Positions 42,376-53,860 of a stretch of 64,000 nt of DNA are shown here, one piece after another. Made by a program: the position numbers and the translations under genes. Numbering within the stretch: position 1 is the stretch's first letter; every line of letters starts with the position of its first letter. The stretch spans positions 3,410,001 through 3,474,000 of the forward strand of contig NZ_CP081942.1 of the NCBI RefSeq assembly GCF_020386635.1. The letters run 5' to 3'. The notes under the pieces are model-generated. The model had not been told where the DNA came from, made no database searches, and saw nothing but the letters and a program-made list of their open reading frames with translations. Source of the DNA: Pseudomonas sp. MM211 (GTDB lineage Bacteria; Pseudomonadota; Gammaproteobacteria; Pseudomonadales; Pseudomonadaceae).

Positions 42376-43569
42376 TCAGGCACGTTTGCCGCCATTGAGC
42401 AGCGCCAGGGTCAGCAAGCCTGCGACGATGCCCCAGAACGCCGAACCCACCCCGAACAGGGTCATCCCCGAAGCGGTGACGAGAAAGGTGATCAACGCCG
42501 CTTCGCGTTCCTTGGGTTCGCTCATGGCCTGGGTCAGGCCACCAATGATCGAGGCGAACAATGCCAGGGCGGCGATTGACAGGATCAGTGCCTTGGGCAA
42601 TGCCGCGAACAGGGCGGCGAGGGTGGCGCCGAACAGCCCGGCGATGCCATAGAACACCCCGCACCAGATTGCTGCCGTGTACCGCTTGCGCGGATCTTCA
42701 TGGGCCTCGGGGCCGGCGCAGATCGCCGCGCTGATGGCCGCCATGTGAATGCCGTGGGAGCCGAACGGCGCCAGCAGGATCGACACCAGGCTGGTGGTGT
42801 TGAGCAGCGGCGACGCCGGAACGTCATAGCCGTTGGCTCGCAGTACGGCCATGCCTGGCAGGTTCTGCGAAGCCATGGCGACGATGAACAGCGGGATGCC
42901 GATGCTGATCGCCGCAGCGATGGAAAAGCTCGGCGTGGTCCATTCCGGGGTCGCCAGCTGCAGCTCGAACTGGGAGAAGTTCAGCAGCCCCAGAGTGCCA
43001 GCCAGCACGCAGCCGACCAGCAGCGCAGCCAGTACGGCGTAGCGGGGCAGCAGGCGCTTGCCGAGCAGATAGGCGAACAGCATGGCGATCACCAGCAGGG
43101 GCTGCTGCTCGGCGGCCACGCAGATTTCCAGCGCGATCTTGAACAGCACGCCGGCCAGCAGAGCGGCGGCGATGGAGCCGGGGATGCGCCGCATGATGCG
43201 GTCGAAGCTGCCGGTCAGGCCGCAAACCAGAATCAGCGCGGAGCATAGGATGTAGGCGCCTATCGCCTCGCTGTAAGGCACGCCGGGCAGGCTGGTGATC
43301 AGCAATGCCGCGCCGGGGGTCGACCAGGCGACCATGATGGGCGCGCGGTAGTGCAGGGACAGACCGATGCAGGTCACTGCCATGCCGATCGACAGCGCCC
43401 AGATCCACGAGGAAATCTGCCCGGCGCTGAGCCCGGCAGCCTGGCCCGCCTGGAACATCAGCACCAGGGAGCTGGTGTAGCCCGTGAGCATGCCGATGAA
43501 GCCCGCTACCACGGCGGAGGTCGAGGTGTCGGCCAGCGGCCGCAGGCGAGGGCGGCTGCTCTCGAGCAT
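42376..43569 (-). CDS. benE: BenE family benzoate/proton symporter-like transporter
   Basis: This 397-residue protein has about 12 helices with VVAGFIGMLTGYTSSLVLMFQAGQAAGLS, a STPGAALLITSLPG loop and IPLFIVAMASQNLPGMAVLR, typical of BenE/YdcO. The ATG overlaps the LysE stop by one base, and an AAAGGAG site precedes it. No benzoate-degradation gene is near, so the substrate may differ. Confidence 0.88.
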   Translation of the reverse strand: MLESSRPRLRPLADTSTSAVVAGFIGMLTGYTSSLVLMFQAGQAAGLSAGQISSWIWALSIGMAVTCIGLSLHYRAPIMVAWSTPGAALLITSLPGVPYSEAIGAYILCSALILVCGLTGSFDRIMRRIPGSIAAALLAGVLFKIALEICVAAEQQPLLVIAMLFAYLLGKRLLPRYAVLAALLVGCVLAGTLGLLNFSQFELQLATPEWTTPSFSIAAAISIGIPLFIVAMASQNLPGMAVLRANGYDVPASPLLNTTSLVSILLAPFGSHGIHMAAISAAICAGPEAHEDPRKRYTAAIWCGVFYGIAGLFGATLAALFAALPKALILSIAALALFASIIGGLTQAMSEPKEREAALITFLVTASGMTLFGVGSAFWGIVAGLLTLALLNGGKRA

Positions 43570-44183
43570 CACAGCACTCCTTTCATGTCGGCGAAGATCG
43601 GGTACAGCGAGGCCACCAGCAGCACTGCCATGCCGATGTTGAAGGCACGCAGCACGCGGGGGTTACGCAGCCAGTTGCGCAGCAGCGAGCCTGCCACCGT
43701 CCACAGCCCCACGCTCGGGCAGTTGACCAGCGCGAACAGTCCGGCGATCAGCAGCACGTTGACCAGGAAATTTTCCTGCGGCGTGTAGGTGGTGATGGCG
43801 CCGATGGCCATCACCCAGGCCTTGGGGTTGACCCACTGGAAGGCGGCAGCCTGGAGAAAGGTGAAAGGCTTGCCGCGTTCGCCCCCCGTGCTGTCCGGAG
43901 CACCAGAGCCGGCGATCTTCCAGGCCAGGTAGAGCAGGTAGGCCGCGCCCAGGTAGCGCAGTACGGTGTACAGCGCCGGCACTTGCTCGAACACCTGGCC
44001 CAGGCCGAATCCTACGCACATCACCAGCACCATGAAGCCGAGGCTGATACCGAGCATGTGCGGCACGCTGCGACGCAGGCCGAAGTTCACCCCGGAAGCG
44101 AGCAACATCATATTGTTGGGGCCAGGCGTCACCGAGGTGACGAAGGCAAAGGCGATGAAGGCGATCAGCAGTTCCGGGGTCAT
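43569..44183 (-). CDS. LysE family amino-acid exporter
   Basis: This 204-residue protein has six helices and the LysE/RhtB signature SVTPGPNNMMLLASGVNFGLRRS. FQWVNPKAWVMAIGA lies in the middle. The ATG at 44183 gives the usual start; a longer frame is rejected. It is co-transcribed with the BenE-type and DapF-like genes, a grouping that hints at export of an unusual amino acid (inference). Confidence 0.92.
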   Translation of the reverse strand: MTPELLIAFIAFAFVTSVTPGPNNMMLLASGVNFGLRRSVPHMLGISLGFMVLVMCVGFGLGQVFEQVPALYTVLRYLGAAYLLYLAWKIAGSGAPDSTGGERGKPFTFLQAAAFQWVNPKAWVMAIGAITTYTPQENFLVNVLLIAGLFALVNCPSVGLWTVAGSLLRNWLRNPRVLRAFNIGMAVLLVASLYPIFADMKGVL

Positions 44184-44279
44184 GGCGAAGTCTCGAAGTT
44201 GAGCCGCCACGATAAGGGCTGCCAGCGTGGCCGTCGCGGTACAGCGGCGGCTATAAGCAACCATACAGTTGCGTGCCCA

Positions 44280-44726
44280 TCACTCCGGTGTTCGACCTGT
44301 ACCGCTCAATGCCTTGTTCACTGCCAGCCAGCCATCCACCGCGTGCTTGCCGCTTTCGTCGAAGGCGCGCTGCAGCAGTTTTACCTGCTCACGGCGCAGC
44401 GCCCGCTCCAGATTGGCGCCCTCGGCAGTGAGACCGAGCAAGCGTTTGCGCTTGTCATCTTCGGCGGGGACGCTTTGCGCCAGATTCATTTCCTGCAACT
44501 GACGCAACGGGATGCTCAGCGCTTGCTTGCTCACGCCAAGGTAACCGAGCAATTCCTTGACGCTCAGCCCGGGGTGACGGGCGATGAAGAACAGGATGCG
44601 CTGGTGCACCCGCGACAGTCCCCGGCGCGCGAGCATTTCGTCGGCCTTGGCGGTGAACGCCTGGTAACCGAAGAAGAAGGCTTCCATGGCCGCTTGTTGA
44701 GTTGCTGAATTTTTAAGGTCAATCAT
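44280..44726 (-). CDS. MarR family transcriptional regulator
   Basis: This 148-residue protein has a winged helix with SRVHQRILFFIARHPGLSVKELLGYLGVSKQALSIPLRQL and the wing region EDDKRKRLLGLTAEG. It is divergent from the aminotransferase gene across an 81-bp gap and probably controls it. It may also control the LysE-BenE-DapF-like unit that follows on the same strand. Confidence 0.92.
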   Translation of the reverse strand: MIDLKNSATQQAAMEAFFFGYQAFTAKADEMLARRGLSRVHQRILFFIARHPGLSVKELLGYLGVSKQALSIPLRQLQEMNLAQSVPAEDDKRKRLLGLTAEGANLERALRREQVKLLQRAFDESGKHAVDGWLAVNKALSGTGRTPE

Positions 44727-44807
44727 GTTGACGTATATGTCTCGGGCATCGTACTTTCGGTCAACCAGTTTGACTCAATTCTCCCGACTTATCACCCGGT
44801 GACCTCC

Positions 44808-45974
44808 ATGGCCTTCTCCGAACGCATCACCCGTCTGAAAAGCTCCCTGATCCGCGAAATTCTCGCTGCCGCCCAGCGTCCGGAGGTGATGTCGTTCGCC
44901 GGTGGCCTGCCTGCCGAGGAGATGCTGCCAGCGCTCGATTGGTCGCAGATGCCCGTCAGCATGGGGCAGTACGGCATGAGCGAGGGAGAGCCGGCGCTGC
45001 GTGAAGCCATTGCCGCCGAAGCGCGTGCCCTGGGCGTGCCGTGTGAGGCGAGCCAGGTGCTTATCGTCAGCGGCTCGCAGCAGACCCTCGACCTGGCCAG
45101 CAAGCTGTTTATCGATCCCGGCACCAAAGTACTGCTCGAGGCGCCGACCTACCTTGCTGCCCTGCAGGCCTTCCAGCTGTTCGGCGCTGACTGCATCGCC
45201 GTGCCGCAGGAGGCCGATGGCCCGCAGCTGCAGGCACTCGAAGAGCAGCTGGAGCGCCAGCGCCCGGCGTTCGCTTACCTGATTCCGACGTTCCAGAACC
45301 CCAGTGCCGTGCGCTACAGCGAGGCCAAGCGTGACGCTGTGGCGGCCCTCTTGGATCGTTATCAGGTGACGCTGATCGAGGATGAGCCCTACCGCGAGCT
45401 GGTGTTCGACGCTGGTAGCGCCACGCCGATCGTCAGTCGCCTGCGCAAGGCCAGCTGGATCTACACCGGCACCGTCTCCAAGACCCTGCTGCCCGGGCTG
45501 CGCGTCGGTTACTTGATCGCTACGGCGGATCTGTACCCGCACCTGCTGCGTCTCAAACAGTCGGCGGATCTGCACACTAACCGCGTGGGCCAGTGGCAAG
45601 CGCTGCAATGGCTGGGCACCGAGCGCTACAGCGAGCATCTGGCCGAGCTGCGAAATTTCTATCGCTTGCGGCGTGATGCGATGCAGGCGGCGCTCGTCGA
45701 ACATTTCAGTGATCTGGCTGAGTGGCAGATTCCCCAGGGCGGTCTGTTCTTCTGGCTGCGCCTCAAGCAGCCCCAGGACACCCGTCTGCTGCTCGACGCG
45801 GCGCTGGCCCAGAACGTGGCATTCATGCCGGGCGAGCCGTTTTTCATCGACCCGGATCGCGAGCACGGTTACCTGCGGCTGAACTTCAGCCACGTGGCAC
45901 CGGAGCGTCTGGGTGAAGGGCTGCGCCGGCTGGCGGGTGTGGTGCGTCAGGGACTGGCCGCGGACGCGGCGTGA
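44808..45974 (+). CDS. PLP-dependent aminotransferase (class I/II, 2-aminoadipate aminotransferase-like)
   Basis: This 388-residue fold-type I aminotransferase has FAGGLPAEEMLP, IPTFQNPSAVRYS, LIEDEPYRELVF and the PLP lysine in TGTVSKTLLPGLRVGY. It resembles LysN-type enzymes and the catalytic half of MocR proteins, but carries no DNA-binding domain. The ATG at 44808 is preferred to an upstream GTG. With LysE and the DapF-like gene beside it, an amino-acid conversion/export module is suggested. Confidence 0.9.
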   Translation: MAFSERITRLKSSLIREILAAAQRPEVMSFAGGLPAEEMLPALDWSQMPVSMGQYGMSEGEPALREAIAAEARALGVPCEASQVLIVSGSQQTLDLASKLFIDPGTKVLLEAPTYLAALQAFQLFGADCIAVPQEADGPQLQALEEQLERQRPAFAYLIPTFQNPSAVRYSEAKRDAVAALLDRYQVTLIEDEPYRELVFDAGSATPIVSRLRKASWIYTGTVSKTLLPGLRVGYLIATADLYPHLLRLKQSADLHTNRVGQWQALQWLGTERYSEHLAELRNFYRLRRDAMQAALVEHFSDLAEWQIPQGGLFFWLRLKQPQDTRLLLDAALAQNVAFMPGEPFFIDPDREHGYLRLNFSHVAPERLGEGLRRLAGVVRQGLAADAA

Positions 45975-46012
45975 CTATTGGCTAAAGAGGCATTGGGATT
46001 CAGGAGGCGAAC

Positions 46013-46615
46013 ATGTACAAGGTGTATGGCGACTACCGCTCTGGCAACTGCTACAAGGTCAAGCTGATGCTGACCCTGCTCGGCAAACCGTTCGAATGGG
46101 TGCCGATCGATATTTTCAAGGGCGAGACACAGAGCCCCGAGTTCCTGGCCAAGAACCCCAATGGCAGGATTCCGGTGCTGGAGCTGGAAGACGGCTCGTA
46201 CCTGTGGGAGTCCAACGCCATCCTCAATTTCCTCGCCGATGGCAGCGAGTTCCTGCAGACCGAACCACGCCTGCGCACCCAGGTACTGCAGTGGCAGTTC
46301 TTCGAGCAGTACAGCCATGAGCCCTACATTGCCGTGGCCCGTCGCATTCAGTGGCTCGAAGGCATGCCAGCGGCACGCGCCGAGGAGTACAAGGTGTGCC
46401 AGGTGCGTGGTCACAAGGCGCTGCGAGTCATGGAACGGCAGCTGGAGCAGACTCCTTACCTGGTCGGTGACCGTTATTCCATCGCCGATATCGCCCTGTA
46501 CGCCTATACCCACGTGGCCCACGAAGGCAGTTTCGACCTGAGCGGCTACCCCGCGGTCAACGCCTGGCTGGATCGTGTCGCCAGCCACCCGCAGCACGTG
46601 ACCATGTTGGGCTAG
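46013..46615 (+). CDS. Glutathione S-transferase family protein
   Basis: This 200-residue protein has an N-terminal thioredoxin-like domain (GDYRSGNCYKVKLMLTLL, NPNGRIPVLELEDG, ESNAILNFLA) and a helical C-terminal domain (SIADIALYAYTHVAHEGGF-like region). It follows the aminotransferase gene by 38 bp with an AGGAGG site. Substrate unknown. Confidence 0.92.
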   Translation: MYKVYGDYRSGNCYKVKLMLTLLGKPFEWVPIDIFKGETQSPEFLAKNPNGRIPVLELEDGSYLWESNAILNFLADGSEFLQTEPRLRTQVLQWQFFEQYSHEPYIAVARRIQWLEGMPAARAEEYKVCQVRGHKALRVMERQLEQTPYLVGDRYSIADIALYAYTHVAHEGSFDLSGYPAVNAWLDRVASHPQHVTMLG

Positions 46616-46632
46616 CAGCACCGTCCGCTCTT

Positions 46633-46667
46633 GTAGCCTGGCGTAGAGCGCAGCGAAACCCAGGGAG
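46633..46667. repeat. REP-like palindromic repeat, copy B
   Basis: GTAGCCTGG...AGCGCAGCGAAACCCAGG is the inverted form of the element at 18371. It sits in the 135-bp gap between the GST gene and the convergent CadA gene and may help termination. Confidence 0.6.
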
Positions 46668-46750
46668 CGGTTTTCGCTGCTTGCAAATGCAGCTATCGAA
46701 GCCGCCCCTGCACATCGCTACGCTTAGTGACAGGCTGCGGGAGCAAGCGC

Positions 46751-49204
<2,454 letters not shown>

Positions 49205-49230
49205 GGGTATCTCCAAATAACCTGTTGCAG

Positions 49231-49261
49231 AGTGAACACCCTGTAGCCACTATAGGGTCAA
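49231..49261 (-). promoter_or_regulatory. CadR-type operator/promoter of cadA
   Basis: On the minus strand TTGACC (49261-49256) and TTCACT (49236-49231) are separated by 19 bp, the overlong spacing of MerR-activated promoters. A dyad (ACCCTGTAG / CTATAGGGT, 49238-49258) fills the spacer. Metal-bound regulator would untwist the DNA to activate cadA. Confidence 0.85.
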
Positions 49262-49279
49262 GCGATCAAGGGGAATATT

Positions 49280-49726
49280 ATGAAAATTGGCGAATTGGCA
49301 GCAGCTACCGGCAGCCAGGTGGAGACCATTCGGTATTACGAGCGCGAAGGGCTGCTGCCGGCGCCGCAGCGTAGCGAGGGCAATTATCGGCTGTACCGGC
49401 CGGAGCACGTCGAACGCCTGACTTTCATCCGCAACTGCCGCACCCTGGACATGACGCTCGACGAGATTCGTGAGCTGCTCAGCCTGCGCGGCCGGCCGGC
49501 GGAAAATTGCGAGGCAATCAATACCCTGATCGACGAACACATCGAACACGTCAATGCGCGCATCGCCAGCCTGCAGTCGTTACAGGGGCAGTTGGTCGAG
49601 CTGCGCAATAGTTGCTTGGCGGATCAGCAATCGTCGCCCTGCGAGATCATTCGTCAGCTCAGCACCAGTGACAACCTGCATGCCGAGAAGGATGTGTCCC
49701 ATGTCGGGCGTAGCCATCAGCACTAA
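49280..49726 (+). CDS. cadR: MerR family Cd(II)/Pb(II)-responsive regulator CadR
   Basis: This 148-residue protein has the MerR helix-turn-helix MKIGELAAATGSQVETIRYYE, then a coiled dimer helix and Cys residues at LRGRPAENCEAIN, RNSCLA and SSPCEII. The His-rich tail (HVGRSHQH) is as in Pseudomonas CadR. It is divergent from cadA, with the shared operator at 49231-49261. Confidence 0.93.
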   Translation: MKIGELAAATGSQVETIRYYEREGLLPAPQRSEGNYRLYRPEHVERLTFIRNCRTLDMTLDEIRELLSLRGRPAENCEAINTLIDEHIEHVNARIASLQSLQGQLVELRNSCLADQQSSPCEIIRQLSTSDNLHAEKDVSHVGRSHQH

Positions 49727-49729
49727 GGC

Positions 49730-49875
49730 GCTTCTAAAAACACCTGCGTTGAAAACAGGCTGGATTGCCAGCCCCGTTAAAATGCTCATTTACCGCTCGT
49801 AAACTGCACTCTCACCTGTTTCCGCGGGGCTGAAAGCGGTATTGCGCTGACTGCCTCGCCTACGCTTTTAGAGGC
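49730..49875. repeat. Possible 146-bp MITE-like intergenic element
   Basis: The ends GCTTCTAAAA and TTTTAGAGGC form imperfect 10-bp terminal inverted repeats. The interior has GAAAACAGGCTGGATTGCC and a facing CACCTGTTTCCGCGGGGCTG stretch that resembles a repeated intergenic motif of pseudomonads. It fills the gap between the convergent cadR and glutaredoxin-like genes. No coding frame is supported. No other copy occurs in the window. Confidence 0.4.
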
Positions 49876-49889
49876 TTACTACGGACGCT

Positions 49890-50258
49890 TCACACCGCGA
49901 AGCGCTGATCCAGATAGGCTGCAATGGCCTTGGATTCGTACAGCCAGGTGCTCTGGCCATTTTCTTCGATACGTAGGCACGGCACCTTGATCTTGCCGCC
50001 CTGGCTCTCCAGCTCGCTGCGCGAGGTGGCGTCGTTCTTGGCGTCGCGCAGGGCGACAGGCACATTGAGGGTATGCAGCTTGCGGCGAATCTTCACGCAG
50101 AACGGGCAGGCCTTGAACTGGTAGAGCGCCAGATGGCCCGCGGCCTGGTCGACGGCAGATTGTGCTTCGGGAGCACGCTTCATCTTGGCCGGACGGGTGG
50201 CGAGGTCGCCGAGAACGATCAGTTGGCCTAGGCCGAGGCGCAGTGCCTTGATAATCAT
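49890..50258 (-). CDS. Glutaredoxin-like protein (GrxA-type thioredoxin fold)
   Basis: This 122-residue protein has a short hydrophobic start (IKALRLGLGQLIVLGDLA) and then a thioredoxin-fold domain: LYQFKACPFCVKIRRKLHTL with the CPFC redox pair, VPCLRIEENG with the cis-Pro, and ESKAIAAYLDQRF. It fits glutaredoxin/GST N-terminal families common in pseudomonads. The ATG at 50258 is used; an upstream TTG would add five residues. Confidence 0.88.
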   Translation of the reverse strand: MIIKALRLGLGQLIVLGDLATRPAKMKRAPEAQSAVDQAAGHLALYQFKACPFCVKIRRKLHTLNVPVALRDAKNDATSRSELESQGGKIKVPCLRIEENGQSTWLYESKAIAAYLDQRFAV

Positions 50259-50372
50259 GGGGAGTACCTGCAAGTGTGAACGGCGCGCAGCTTACCCGAG
50301 TTGAGCGGCCGGCCCAACCGCCTGACGGTTGCGGCATAATGACCCGCCTACGCAAACCTGACGGCCGATGTG

Positions 50373-50606
50373 ATGAAACCCGAAGACCTGAAATTGTTGG
50401 TGAGCCGAGAAATGCCCTTTGGCAAATACAAAGGCCGGCTGATCGCCGACCTGCCGGGACATTACCTGAACTGGTTCGCCCGTGAAGGCTTCCCGAAGGG
50501 CGAGATCGGCCAGTTGCTGGCGCTGATGCAGGAGATTGATCACAACGGCTTGTCGGCGCTGCTCGATCCCTTGCGCAGTAAGCCAAGGCAGCCGTTTCGC
50601 GAGTGA
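50373..50606 (+). CDS. DUF3820 family protein
   Basis: This 77-residue protein has the family core MPFGKYKGRLIADLPGHYL, then NWFAREGFPKGEIGQLLALM. It is small, cytoplasmic and widespread in gammaproteobacteria; function is not established. It is divergent from the glutaredoxin-like gene and converges on the universal stress gene with no gap. Confidence 0.9.
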   Translation: MKPEDLKLLVSREMPFGKYKGRLIADLPGHYLNWFAREGFPKGEIGQLLALMQEIDHNGLSALLDPLRSKPRQPFRE

Positions 50607-51470
50607 TCAGCGCTCGCTGAGTTGCTGCTCCAAGTGCTCGATGATGCTGTCTGGCTTGAGCACCAGAATGTCACTTTCCAGCGCGTCGAGAATCACCTCG
50701 GCGGTGTTGCCGATCAGCGCACCACTGAACCCTGTGCGCGCAACGGTGCCGATCACCGTGACGGCCGCGCGCAACTGGTGGGCGAAATGCGGGATCAGCA
50801 CATCGGCCGGGCCTTCGGCGATATGCAGGTGCTGATCGTCGATGTCATAGGTCTGCTGAAACTCCAGGCACTGCTGACGGTAGCTGTCCTCGATGGTTTC
50901 GCGCAGCTGGAAGGTCGGATCGGCGGCTGACAGCATCGGCGATGGATGGGCGCTGAGCACGTGCAGTTCGGCTTTTGCCAGGTTGGCGATGTCATAACCG
51001 TGATCGACGATGCGGGTATGCAGCGCGCGATGCTCATCGTCGATATTACCCACGTCCACGGCGACCAATACCGTGCCACCGGCCCAGGGCGTCTGCGTTT
51101 TCACCAATAGCACCGGGCAGGGGCAGTAGCGCAGCAGCTTCCAGTCATCGGGCGTCAGCAGGGCTTTTTTCAGCGGGTTGTCAGGCATGTGCTGCTTGAT
51201 CACCAAGCCGCAGCCCTCGGCTTGCTGTACGGTGCTGACCGTTTCATGCAGGTTGCCATGCCACGCCTGCTCGGTGCTGACGCTGTAGCCATCCTGCTGC
51301 AGTGCATTACTGAGCAGCCGCAGGTGGCCGCTGTGTTCGCCCGATTCATCGCAAATCAGCAGGTGCAGATGAGACTGCGTCACGCCAGCAATCAGCTTGG
51401 CGCGTTTCAGGGCAAGTGCGTCTAGATGATCCGGCTGGATGACAACGAGAATGCTGCGGATGGCTTGCAT
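50607..51470 (-). CDS. Tandem universal stress protein (UspA family)
   Basis: This 287-residue protein contains two Usp domains: about 1-145 (IRSILVVIQPDHLDAL, then CPCPVLLVKTQ) and about 150-285 (GTVLVAVDVGN, GTVARTGFSGALIGNTAEVIL, DILVLKP). The second has the G-x9-G-like ATP-site pattern. It resembles UspE. Its end abuts the DUF3820 gene on the other strand. Confidence 0.9.
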   Translation of the reverse strand: MQAIRSILVVIQPDHLDALALKRAKLIAGVTQSHLHLLICDESGEHSGHLRLLSNALQQDGYSVSTEQAWHGNLHETVSTVQQAEGCGLVIKQHMPDNPLKKALLTPDDWKLLRYCPCPVLLVKTQTPWAGGTVLVAVDVGNIDDEHRALHTRIVDHGYDIANLAKAELHVLSAHPSPMLSAADPTFQLRETIEDSYRQQCLEFQQTYDIDDQHLHIAEGPADVLIPHFAHQLRAAVTVIGTVARTGFSGALIGNTAEVILDALESDILVLKPDSIIEHLEQQLSER

Positions 51471-51631
51471 GGGGTTTCCTCTGCGTGTGGCTTGCCCTAT
51501 TCACTATAGATGGCGTGTGGCGCGTATGACCGTGGCCCGGTGACGCAAGCCGCAGCGGTAGGCGGCACCTTGACCTTCCCGTCGTGGCAAGGTGTAGGTT
51601 CTGACCTCTTATCAATGGTCGAGGATCGTCA

Positions 51632-52306
51632 ATGAAAGCCAAAGCGCTAGGTTTACTGCTGTTTGCCGGGGCGTCCGTGCTGACCGCCGGCATAGCGACC
51701 GCCCAGGATGCAGCCAACGGCCATGCAGGCGGGCATGCCGCGCACTCGGCCGAGGGCATGTCGGCGAATGCCAGTGCCTCGACGACCGCCTACCGCGCGA
51801 TCAACGACAGGATGCACAAGGCGATGGCCGTCACGCTGACCGGCAGTGCCGATGTGGATTTCATGCGCGGCATGATTCCCCATCATCAGGGCGCCATCGA
51901 GATGGCCAAGGTCGCGCTGCAGTACGGCAGCGACGCAAGGGTGCGTGCCTTGGCCAGTGAGGTCATTGCCGCGCAGGATCAGGAGATCGGCCTGATGAAC
52001 GAGTGGTTGGCTACTAACGCCGAGCGATATGAGGCCACTGTCGACGCCGGCAAGAGCGCTGAAGTCAGGGCTGCATTCGAGGTGGTCAACCATCGTATGC
52101 ACGGTGCCATGGCCGTTGATTTCAGTGGTAACGCCGATCAGGACTTCATGCGCGGGATGATTCCTCATCACCAGGGCGCCATCGAGATGGCCAAGGTCGC
52201 ATTGGCTTACGGCTCCGACCCAGAAGTGCTGAAGCTTGCCAAGCAGGTCATCGCTGCGCAGGAGCAGGAAATCACCCAGATGAACGCTTGGCTGGAAAAC
52301 AACTGA
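51632..52306 (+). CDS. Exported protein with tandem DUF305 domains
   Basis: This 224-residue protein has a signal peptide ([10 protein letters not shown]) and two nearly identical DUF305 repeats. Each contains [20 protein letters not shown], then QEI and a WL end. His pairs and Met residues fit periplasmic copper binding, which is proposed for DUF305. The near identity of the two halves points to internal duplication. A His-rich linker ([10 protein letters not shown]) follows the signal. Confidence 0.9.
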   Translation: MKAKALGLLLFAGASVLTAGIATAQDAANGHAGGHAAHSAEGMSANASASTTAYRAINDRMHKAMAVTLTGSADVDFMRGMIPHHQGAIEMAKVALQYGSDARVRALASEVIAAQDQEIGLMNEWLATNAERYEATVDAGKSAEVRAAFEVVNHRMHGAMAVDFSGNADQDFMRGMIPHHQGAIEMAKVALAYGSDPEVLKLAKQVIAAQEQEITQMNAWLENN

Positions 52307-52414
52307 GTCGTTCGCCCCGCCCATGCTCTGCGCGGGCCGATAGGCAGGACGCGCCGCTCTGGCGGCCCTATAATGGCCGGCTTATCAAATAGCCAGCCGC
52401 CAGAGCCCATACCC

Positions 52415-53077
52415 GTGTTGTTTCCAGCCACTGCTCCCGATCAGCCATCGCCCAGCCGCCGCAGCGCCACGCCGAACCTGCCGGAAATCCATGAATTTCT
52501 CGGTTGCCGCACGCCTCAGGCCTGGGTCGATGCTGCCCTGGCCAATCAGGACATCATGCTGATTGACCATAAAAACTGTGAGTTCAAAGCCGCCAGCACG
52601 GCGCTCAGCCTGATCGCCAAGTACAGTTGCCACGCGGATTTGATCACCATGATGTCGCGCCTGGCTCGTGAGGAACTGGTTCACCACGAGCAGGTGCTGC
52701 GCATTATGAAACGCCGCAAGATCGGCCTGCGTCCGGTTTCCGCCGCGCGCTACGCCTCGGGCCTGCGCAAGGGCATGCGCAATCACGAACCCTACAAGCT
52801 GGTCGACACCCTGGTGGTCGGTGCCTTTATCGAGGCGCGCAGCTGCGAGCGCTTCGAGGCGATCGTGCCGCATCTGGACGAAGAACTGGGCAAGTTCTAC
52901 TTCGGTCTGCTGAAAAGCGAAGCGCGGCACTTTCAGGGTTACCTGAAACTCGCCTACCAGTATGGCGATACGGCGGATGTCGATCAGGCCATCGAGCGGG
53001 TGAGGGCGCTCGAGCAGGAGCTCATCGAGTCGCCGGATACGGAATTTCGCTTCCACAGCGGTGTTCCGCAGGCGTAG
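52415..53077 (+). CDS. miaE: tRNA-(ms2io6A)-hydroxylase MiaE
   Basis: The family core begins at PEIHEFLGCRTPQAW and includes CEFKAAS, REELVHHEQVLRIM and EARSCERFEAI, which supply the Glu/His ligands of the di-iron site. The enzyme hydroxylates ms2i6A37 in tRNA. An ATG at 52373 lies inside CTATAATGG, which reads better as a -10 box, so a GTG at 52415 (220 aa) is preferred. The usual family length is near 200, so the N-terminus is uncertain. Confidence 0.9.
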   Translation: MLFPATAPDQPSPSRRSATPNLPEIHEFLGCRTPQAWVDAALANQDIMLIDHKNCEFKAASTALSLIAKYSCHADLITMMSRLAREELVHHEQVLRIMKRRKIGLRPVSAARYASGLRKGMRNHEPYKLVDTLVVGAFIEARSCERFEAIVPHLDEELGKFYFGLLKSEARHFQGYLKLAYQYGDTADVDQAIERVRALEQELIESPDTEFRFHSGVPQA

Positions 53078-53096
53078 ACGGGATTCGTCGGAAGAT

Positions 53097-53129
53097 TCCC
53101 GGGTATCGCTTCGCTCAACGCCGAGCTAC
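53097..53129. repeat. REP-like palindromic repeat, copy C
   Basis: TCCCGGGTATCGCTTCGCTC continuing to GAGCTAC matches the element at 18371 in the same orientation, with several differences. It lies between convergent miaE and lpxH. Confidence 0.5.
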
Positions 53130-53137
53130 CTGCTGTT

Positions 53138-53860
53138 TCACTCCAGGGCGAAGGCGCTCTGGTTAAAGCCGTTTTCATCGATCTGCAGCGCCCAACCCTG
53201 TTTATCCCAGTCGCCCAGGACGATTCGCCGTGCCGGTTGACCATCGATCAGCACGTCGTGGGTAGCCGGGCGGTGGGTGTGACCGTGGATCAGTGTACGT
53301 ACGCCATGGGCCGCCATCACGCGCTGTACTTCTTCTGGCGTGACATCGACGATGTCGCTGGCCTTCATTCGGGTCTGCGAGCGGCTTTCTGAGCGCAGCT
53401 TGCGCGCCAGCTTGTGGCGGGTGCTCAACGGCAAGTTGCGCAGGATGAACAGGCTGATGGGGTTGCGCAGCAGGCGGCGCATCTTCATGTAGCCGACATC
53501 CAGGGTGCACAGGCTGTCGCCGTGCATGAGTAGCACCTTCTCGCCAGCGAAGCGCACTTCGTGAGGATCGCCGAGCAGCGTGCAGCCGGCCTCGCGACAG
53601 AACGCCTTGCCAAGCAGGAAGTCACGGTTGCCGTGCATCAGGTAGACGCGCGTACCGCTGTCGCTCAACCGGCGCAGCGCCTGGGCGATACCGCGCTGAA
53701 AGGGGGTCATGGCGTCGTCGCCAATCCATACTTCGAAAAAGTCGCCAAGGATATACAGCGCCTCGGCCTGGGGTGCCCGGTGGGCGAGGAAATGCAAGAA
53801 CGCCCGGCTGATATCCGGGCGCTCCTCTTCAAGATGCAGGTCGGAGATCAGCAGGATCAC
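53138..53860 (-). CDS. lpxH: UDP-2,3-diacylglucosamine diphosphatase LpxH
   Basis: This 240-residue calcineurin-like phosphoesterase has [38 protein letters not shown] and [12 protein letters not shown], carrying the paired-manganese ligands. It makes lipid X in lipid A synthesis at the inner membrane. It overlaps ppiB by 4 bp, the order conserved in Pseudomonas. Confidence 0.96.
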   Translation of the reverse strand: MILLISDLHLEEERPDISRAFLHFLAHRAPQAEALYILGDFFEVWIGDDAMTPFQRGIAQALRRLSDSGTRVYLMHGNRDFLLGKAFCREAGCTLLGDPHEVRFAGEKVLLMHGDSLCTLDVGYMKMRRLLRNPISLFILRNLPLSTRHKLARKLRSESRSQTRMKASDIVDVTPEEVQRVMAAHGVRTLIHGHTHRPATHDVLIDGQPARRIVLGDWDKQGWALQIDENGFNQSAFALE

